64,000 nucleotides of DNA. Source: Liolophura sinensis. Lineage: Eukaryota > Mollusca > Polyplacophora > Chitonida > Chitonidae. Shown here piece after piece: positions 49,201-58,200 of this stretch. The position numbers and the translations under genes were made by a program. A model generated the notes under the pieces. It worked only from the letters and a program-made list of their open reading frames with translations, made no database searches and was not told the DNA's origin. Within the stretch, counting starts at the first letter, position 1, and each line of letters starts with the position of its first letter. The stretch is taken from positions 41,777,385 to 41,841,384 of the forward strand of contig NC_088295.1 of the NCBI RefSeq assembly GCF_032854445.1. Direction: 5' to 3'.

Positions 49201-52200
49201 GAGTGAGAAAAATCTGTACTGATGAGTGGGCAAAACCTGTACTAATGAGCAAGCATAATCTGTACTGATGAGTGGGCAAATTCTGTACTGATGAGTGGGC
49301 AAAATCTGTACACTGATGAGCGGGCAAAATCTGTACTGATGAGTGAGCAACATCTGTACTGATGAGTGAGAAAAATCTGTACTGATGAGTGGGCAAAATC
49401 TGTACTGATGAGCGAGCAAAATCTGTACTGATGAGTGGGCTAAATCTGTACTGATGAGTGGGCAAAATCTGTACTGATGAGTGAGAAAAATCTGTACTGA
49501 TGAGTGGGTAAAATCTGTACTGATGATCGAGCAAAATCTGTACTGATGAGTGAGCAAAATCTGCACTGATGAGTAGGCAAAATCTGTACTGATGAGTGAG
49601 CAAAATCTGTGCTGATGAGCGAGCAAAATCTGCACTGATGAGTGGGCAAAATCTGTACTAATGAGCAAGCATAATCTGTACTGATGAGTGGGCAAATTCT
49701 GTACTGATGAGTGGGGAAAATGTACACTGATAAGCGGGCAAAATCTGTACTGATGAGTGAGCAACATCTGTACTGATGAGTGAGAAAAATCTGTACTGAT
49801 GAGTGGGCAAAATCTGTACTGATGAGTGAGCAACATCTGTACTGATGAGTGAGAAAAATCTGTACTGATGAGTGGGCAAAATCTGCACTGATGAGTGGGC
49901 AAATTCTGTACTGATGAGTGGGCAAATTCTGTACTGATGAGCGAGCAAAATCTGTACTGATGAGCGAGCAAAACCTGTAATGATGAGCCAGCAAACCTCT
50001 TTTGCGTTCAGATAACCTTTCTCAATGGTGTGAGTAAGAAAGGTGATCATTTCCCAAATGCAAGGACAGCTGTGCATTAACAGACACTTAACTGATCCAG
50101 GTAAATATCACCTGCTAATTACCTTAATTCTTTTTAAGCTTTTTTTGCCAATAAACTGCCTACCATCAAGAAAATATACTGATCACATTAATTTGACATT
50201 GAACATGAAAATGGAGTAGATCTCGATTGATCAGTCCAACTCCATTTTGTTGAGATTCCACTAGATTCCCCCCCACCCCCCACCCCCCCCACCAACCCGC
50301 CACAAGATCTGCCTACTCAGACACAGTGACCTACTGACCTATTTCTTCCCCTTATCCACCTGGTTTTCTTCACCAGGCGAGTGCCACAGTTTAAACTCTT
50401 GGGTACAGTAAAGTGTTATCCAAATTGGGGCTCCCTGAAGGTTTAGATGCAAACAGGTTTACCAGCTTTAACATGTTGGTGCAAATATAATACTTAAAAG
50501 TGTCAATTGACAACTTTAAGTGGCTCAGCTACACAGGATATCATAATCTTAAGTTACTAATTCAGCTCTGGAAGTTCATTTTTTTTATGTCACCACTGGT
50601 TTTAATTTTTTTGGATTTCAAATACTATTTTTCTCCTAAAATCAGGCTGATGTTTCATGTTTGTAAAAAATGTCAGGTTATTCTGTGTTTATAAATAGAC
50701 ATCCTTTATGTAGAATGACCTAAATATGGTTGCCATGAAAATGCGCATGCCATCATTCCTACGTTAAGCAATTAAAATATGACTCAGACTGTACCAGTAT
50801 CTAATTCCATGCAGGGTTTAAAATATAAGGTGCATACATGCACCTGAGCACCCAACTATTTAGTCATATGTACGTCTAGAAAATCTCCACTACACAAATA
50901 TATACATAAATATACAGTATGCCCCAAAACATTATATAGACATATAGACAAAAAATATTCATTTTCTAAATTATTTATTTAATGATTCCCAGCAGGCCAA
51001 TAACCAAACAAATGTAATGTTTATTCTCGTTAACAAAACTGATTTTTGAACCTTCCAAAATGTTCCGTGTATAAATATATGATAAGCCACATGTATACAT
51101 ATATTTTGAGTATTTGCATCTCAATATGTACATGTTTTTGGGACACACAGTACAGTCAGGTGCACCTGTGGGTGGAGCTGTCTTTCTTAAAATTCAACCC
51201 CTGTCGAGGTCATAGAAATCAGGTTAATAATGATAATGGGAAAATGGGATCCTGGCTGGATAAGCAGTCTCATGATACACTGAAATCCATGCACCACTGA
51301 CTGGTTCTTGGCAATCACATGTAGGTGAAGGGGTTTTCCCCTAAGCTCAACCTGGCTTCATCCATCCATAAACCAGATCGCTTTGACATAAAATTTTATT
51401 TTTTCCTTAATTTAGTTTAAATTTACTGATGATAAAAGGGAATTTCAAATAATACACATTACAGGCCGTAAGTGAGATAAAGTTCAAAGACACTGCCATT
51501 AGAAGAGACAACCTCTGATACTATCCTCATTGCCCTGTTTCTGCTTATATGGTTGGTACATATAAACAGGTCTGATTACAGACGCCCAGCCAACATTTCA
51601 AAACCTTTTAAGTATTCTGAAGTCTTCAACCACACAGAGATACAGACAGATCTGTGATTTGCTTATGATGGATATACATCTGACAGGGAATTCCATGGAC
51701 ACTCCATGTACCTTAACTGGGGTTTGACCTTAAAATGAGGTATACAGGACAGTTCTGCATCCCTGAAGGTTGGGTGGAGGGGTTAGTATCAGTCAGAACA
51801 ATGGGCAGGCAGAGGGACATAGTTGTATTATGGAAAACACAAATGAGACTGCTGCACGGTCAGTTTTCTAGTCATTTTTTCTTTAGCTGATAATTCTGAA
51901 ATCTGTTGCATGTGCTTGAAGGTTCAGGCTCAGGCAAAATGTATGCCTTCTGCGTCAAAAAGATAGCATTTCAAACATGTCGGTGGTGATTCAGAGGTAA
52001 ATGGTTGCCACCTGACAAAATCCAAAAGGAGACACTAGCAATCAAAAAGATGAAAGAAAAGATTTGTTTTTTTTTCCCCCTAAGAAACCAACATTGGAAA
52101 CAATAGAGAATTATTTCTATCTTGTTAATATTGGAAAAAAGTTTAAATTTAAATGTAGGAATTTTATCCTAACATATTCAAATCATAAAAGCCAATGGAT

Positions 52201-55200
52201 TACCATGGCTATCAAAAAATAATGAAAAGGTAGGTCTCATCCACTTTTACAATTTGATTGGCCCAGAATGGCACTTGTCTGCTAGAAAGGCAAGGTAATA
52301 ATAAACAAGAACCAAATATAAACCACTCCCACACATCCATTTGTTTAATCCAGTGGGTGCCACAATTTTATCGGAAATATACAGTACAATTCAACTGAAA
52401 ACCCAACAACTGAAGAAGTAACAAAAAATCGTGTCTTTTGAAGAGTGATCTATATCCCATTCTTGATGGTACACCTCCACTCATTGCCTGTTGGGAATTG
52501 GCCATCCAAAACCACTTAAGGTCAAAATTGCCCTACATTTTTCGGGAAATGATAGGATGGGAAGACCAAGAACTCTCAGAGCGAAGAAAAAAGCAATCCG
52601 ATGAAACATTCAGAGTTATTTTAAAACTAATTACATGTCAGAAAATTTCCCTGAAATGACTGTAATGCAAGTTATTACTCCCACATAAATTGATATTCCC
52701 TCTATGCAAGTATCGCAGTGCCCAAGTAAGAGAGTAATAAAGATACTGAACTGAACTGATCACTATGGTAACACTTTGTTTGATCAGTCTTTTGAAGAAT
52801 ACTTAGTTGAATACATGGTCAGAGACTACGTGATACATACTACAAGTCTACTTAGACTCGCATTATCCCATGTATGATGAACAGTCATGAAAGGGAAATT
52901 AACTAAACCAGTAATTATTTATGTTACTGCTGAACATGAATGTCAATTCTGTGGAAATCAAGTAATTAGTGAAACACCAGTCCAGTGAATGTGAGGACAA
53001 AAAGACGCATATTCCAATAGTTATCCAATACAGTATATCCAAATGTGCGACCAAAAACTGGTGGGTTATCACCAAGTGGTTAAAGCACCGTTCACATTAT
53101 TCAACATCTCCTGACCTTTGTTGGATACTCCAGTCAACTTTGTGTTGTCTGACATGTTCTGAAACACAGTTCAAGAGTAGCCAACATTGTTGCATTATGT
53201 TTGTGCATGCACCTTCTTCGTGCCACTTTTGTAGGGCCGTGATGGACCCGATCAACCAATAAAAGAACAGCTACAAATCATGTGACCTGGTTAAGTTCAC
53301 CATTTCTGTATACAAGCTTGTGGCCAAATATATAGCTTAAATTTGTTGGTTTTAAAGTTGTTGTCGACGTATAAACCAAAGCAAAAATTGCCGTCTAAAT
53401 CTTTTCGGTTTGACTTTTCTCATAATATTGGAAGAAAATAAATTTGAATTCCCAGTGTGCACCGTTGACGGCATTTGTTTCCACAATGTCATGAATGTAG
53501 AAGAGTTACCAACAGTGTGGGCGGGGCAGTGAAGAATGAAGACCTTACAGTCTAAAGTCAAACCAACACTTGCAACCAGTTAAGACAATATGCCAGAGAA
53601 AAATCACGGATACTATTCTTAAATCTTGGACTGATCATACTATAAGTCGCTGGGGATCTGGCCAAATCTTTATGAATCCAGGTCAGAAGATAAGTAGAGT
53701 ATTGATAATGATCTTAATGAATTGTAGCACATTTTTGTCAAGAATGCCTTTTCGATTTCTTGCAATAGTTTATCTCCAGCTTCCGATAAATTGAAGTTCA
53801 GCAAGAGATGATGGGTGAAATCAGGTATGACTGTCATGGATTTCAACTGGGGTAAATCAGATACGAATGACTAGGATATAACGATCAAGATGAATTGCAA
53901 AGGTCGTAGGTTGCTTTATAGGCAGTCATACATAAAGTTTGTTGGAAATGACAATCCAGGCCTCCATCAACAGGACATTGGTAGAGAGATTCCACTGTGG
54001 CTTTCTCCATCTATAAACCTTAATGTCATCAAATAAATGAAATATACTCTTCTACCTCAGTAAAGTGTTACACCACATTCAAATAAATAACCTGAAACTA
54101 AAACCTGAATAAGAGCTCAGGTGAACTCAATACATGCCCAATCTAATATATTCCTATTTATATAGTAGATACAAGGTAAGTATGGGCAATCAGGCTACAT
54201 GTACCATAGCAACCTGCTATAGCTACATAGCAGGCCTGCCATATCATCGCCTATCTATGTATCCACCAACTAAAAAGTGCTGAAGTCATGAATTTGGTAG
54301 TTTATAGAAATTAGTATGCACTAAGCGATTTAACACTGATTCTAATACACAATACACTAGGTCAGGCCATCATTAAAAATCTGTCTGTTGTGGGTGAAAA
54401 GCTATTGTTTTTAAGATTGGGTTGGTTAGTTCATTTTTTTTTTCTTTTTTGTCCCTTGACATAAATTACAGTAAATGGCCATGAGATTCTTTTCCTGATA
54501 CAGTTGGTTATTTTCACACAGTCCCCACTTGTTGGCAATATGACGAAAAAGGAGAACATTAAACCCCACCCTCACCAAATAGCATCATGGAGGTTTGGGT
54601 CGCCAATCCACAACATATGGGATCAATTAAGTCAGTGAAAGGGAGGCCTGAAGATTTCCCGACAAGTCACATTTATATTTTTAATATCCATGATTTAAAA
54701 TGAAGAAAGTATCAAGCAACAGTTGTAGCAAACCTGTAAATTCCAAGCTATCTCAAAGTATAATGCTGTCAAACTGGTATGCTAACGACTGCTTCTCTGG
54801 TTGTCTGAAATGTACCAGATACACTGCATCAGCCAATGCATGATACAGGAAACGGTCTTGTTCGCTCACAGGCCCATAAATAAATGTAACCAATTTGCAT
54901 ACAAAATGTATTTCAGCGATAAAGATCTGGTTGATAAGTATCTGCCATCAAGCTTTGTGAAAACAGAGGGGAACGTTTTCCAAACCTCTAGCACGTGTTG
55001 TTTCGTTACTATCGAAACTGTCCTCCCATTACAGAAGAGTTCTATTTCCCCACCATTTCAGTCTGGAAACCGTGAGCTATACACAGTAAACATACTCCTG
55101 GCAAGGTTTCTGAAACTAACATGCGTTCAAAACTCATTCTTGCATTGTTGTGACGCCAGATTGTGACACCTGACTGACATACCCGTACATGAGTAAAATT

Positions 55201-58200
55201 GCACTGAAAGTCTTTGATGTCTTTCAAACGGTCTATATTTGGTAGTTTCAATAAAAAAACTGCTACAAAAAAGAGAAAGAAGAGAATCCTATATGAGTTC
55301 CATTTTAAAACACATGTGGGCCACACATATACGTAGGTGTAATGTATGCTGAAACTGGTTGTCAGTAACATCCATTGTAAATGGCTTGTATCTTGACAAA
55401 ACTGTAGGGATATATTTTCTTCACAAGGAGAAATAAATTATGGCAGGGACTGACAGAATCAGATTTAGTGAATGCCTCCCGATGACAGGGAAAGTTATTT
55501 TAGCTACAGGGTGGCTAAAGCAAGTGTAAAACTGTTGCCTTTAAATTGCCTTTGACAACTTCTTGGTAATTTAAATGTGGGTCTGTACTAATGTCAAGGA
55601 TCTCCTGAGATAAATTTTTGTGTTACACTTATAGTTTTTAACACAAAGTGCTTGCAGTTAAATGTGTATTTGACATGCCACTCTGTTCCCTTAAAGGTAG
55701 ATGATAACAATCTCTAGATAGTTTTAAAACCTGTTTTCATAAAACAGCGACCATAAACTCAAGATGCATCAGTTAAACATTGTATTTGCATGTTTGATGA
55801 CCATTGTCAGCTTCCTCTTGCAACAATTTTTAAACAATGTTTTAGTGCAAAGCCACTACGATCCATTCCTACTCACACACATGTGCATAAATGTCATTAC
55901 AAGTAACTGACGGCTTACAGAATTCAACAATGACAAGATAGATGAACTTATTTTCATTTACCTGCTCCTTGGAATAATGAGTCGTCACAACTATGAAATC
56001 TTTCACCAAATGTAGACCAGAAGATAGGAGTTAATAATTTTATGCAATGCCACCTCTGACCTTCCCAGTGAAGTCTGTACATTTTCCTGGGTCTTGATGC
56101 CAAATCATTTCAGTAAAGCCAAAATATACCGGTCATGTACCGGTAGTTTGACACTCTTCACCCAAATTTCCACACAACAAATGCTATTCTTAGATCATTA
56201 GAGCCTACATTAGAGTATATGTTCTGATGCAAACAAGCTGAGCAAAAATGGGTTTTCTTACGAGAGCAGGCCTGTAATGCTTAGTCTAATTTTGTTAAGT
56301 GGGGGCCGTACAGAGGCTGAAGTTTAATGATGTTTCATTTAATCTACTGCAGGGGCCAAAAGAAAATACATTTCATAGAATCCCCGAAAAAAGTCTGAGT
56401 TGTCCCAATTTTAACGTGTCAATTGAGTTACCAGGCATATATAAAGACTGGGAGTCAATGGATCTGGATTCAAGCACCAGTTACATACAACTTCATTGAC
56501 ATTTTCATTTGATTTATAGAAAAGTATTTATTTAATTTTAAGGCATACTCAAGAATGTTTCACTTATGCAACAGCAACCACCATTATGGTGGGAAGAAAG
56601 CGGGCACAGCCATGACCATCCGCAGATTGCTGCCAGAGATTAATATACCCACATGTACACAGAATAACTATAGACATGGTAAAGGAAATTTAACAAATTC
56701 GCATCTCAAATTAATGTACAGTGTACACACGGTAAAATCAAAAAATTGAAAGACAGCATTATTACAGTGTTTACAAAATATTAGATACAAAAAAAGAAGG
56801 GTATTCAGTAACTTACAGAAAGTCTGTCAAATTATTTCAGCACTTCTGTAGCTCAAGTTACATAAATATGAAATGTAGGACTAATGAACTTTAACTACTA
56901 TGAGAGGATTTTCAACATCTGATAAACATGTTTAAAATGACCTGCAAATGCTGTGTGATGTATACGTTTTAGGTGGCTGATTATTGCCTTGAAATGCACA
57001 TTTATGATACTACTTTCTCGAAATAGATGATTTAGCATCTAGCATATATTCATTCAAAGCTAAATCATGATTTTGCTTTCCACTTGTTGATGGACGTCCT
57101 TGTAGTTTTAAATTTCTACATCTAACTGTGTGTGTGATTACTGGAGCAACATCAAAGGCTTGTCTCTAGTGGTAAACATTCCATCTTTAACACTGGCAAT
57201 ACCTAACAAACACCATACCATTCATTCATTTGTGCCACAGTCAGTCTTCACAATAAACACATTCAGCTGTACACAATTTAGCTGCCTTGGTACTGAAATC
57301 AATGAAATTTACACTAACGAAACTTTTTTTTAATGGTTTCTTAAACACAAAGACATTTTAATTAGTATAGCTGTTTCATGCAACGGGCGATAACATGATC
57401 ATTTAACGTTTTCTGCTGTCTAAAAACATATCATTCTCATATGTTACGCTGCATTGGGTGTAAACTTGCTTTATGGCCATGAGTTAAATACACCAGAAAT
57501 TAATAAAGCTTAGAATTGGTAGCAAGGCTACCAAACAGTTCGCCTGAATGAAACACATAAATGCAAAACTTCAGCTCCCATGAAGGAGCCTCCATGGCTT
57601 AGTTGGTTAGCGCACTAGCACAGTGCAATGACCCAGGAACCAATATGGTTGCTGTGAGTTCAAGTCCAGCTCATCCTGGCTTCCTCTCCGGCCGTAAGTG
57701 GGAAGGCCATCCAGCAACAGTGATGGTCAAGGGTTTCCACCAGGCTCTACCCGGTTTCCACTTGAAATATTCTTGAGTACGGTGTAAAACACCAATCAAA
57801 TAAATAAATAAATCAATGCAAGAACTGAAAACACACTCCTTGCATCATCGTGCTTTACATGCATGTAAAACTCCAGGTCATCAATACATACAAGATGTAT
57901 TTTTTTTTAAGACACCAACACCAACTATTTACCAGTGATTCTAATACACAATACACTGAGGTAGAAATTCAGTAATTTATGGTATTTAATATGCACACAC
58001 AATCAACGATGGAATATTCCCCACTGTGCTATTCTGCACATGTGTGCAAACCCTGAGCTCAATACATGCAGTGTTTTTTGAGAAGCCACCCATAACACTT
58101 TGTTTAACATTGACTTTCATACACAATACACTACCTGGAGTTCATTAATTTACGGTACTTAATATGCACACACAGAGTCAACAATAGAATATCTCTCCCT

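Noticed and set aside
49117-49971. 284-codon minus-strand ORF (longest in the window) as a repeat-protein gene
   Set aside because: It lies wholly inside the 23-bp minisatellite and its openness in all frames follows from the unit. There is no start context, splice context or domain.
48405-49995. Hammerhead ribozyme array, suggested by CTGATGAG in every unit
   Set aside because: CUGAUGAG is present and some units have GAGAAAA, but no stem II separates the core elements and no stems I/III or cleavage-site context can be drawn. The match to the core is probably coincidental.
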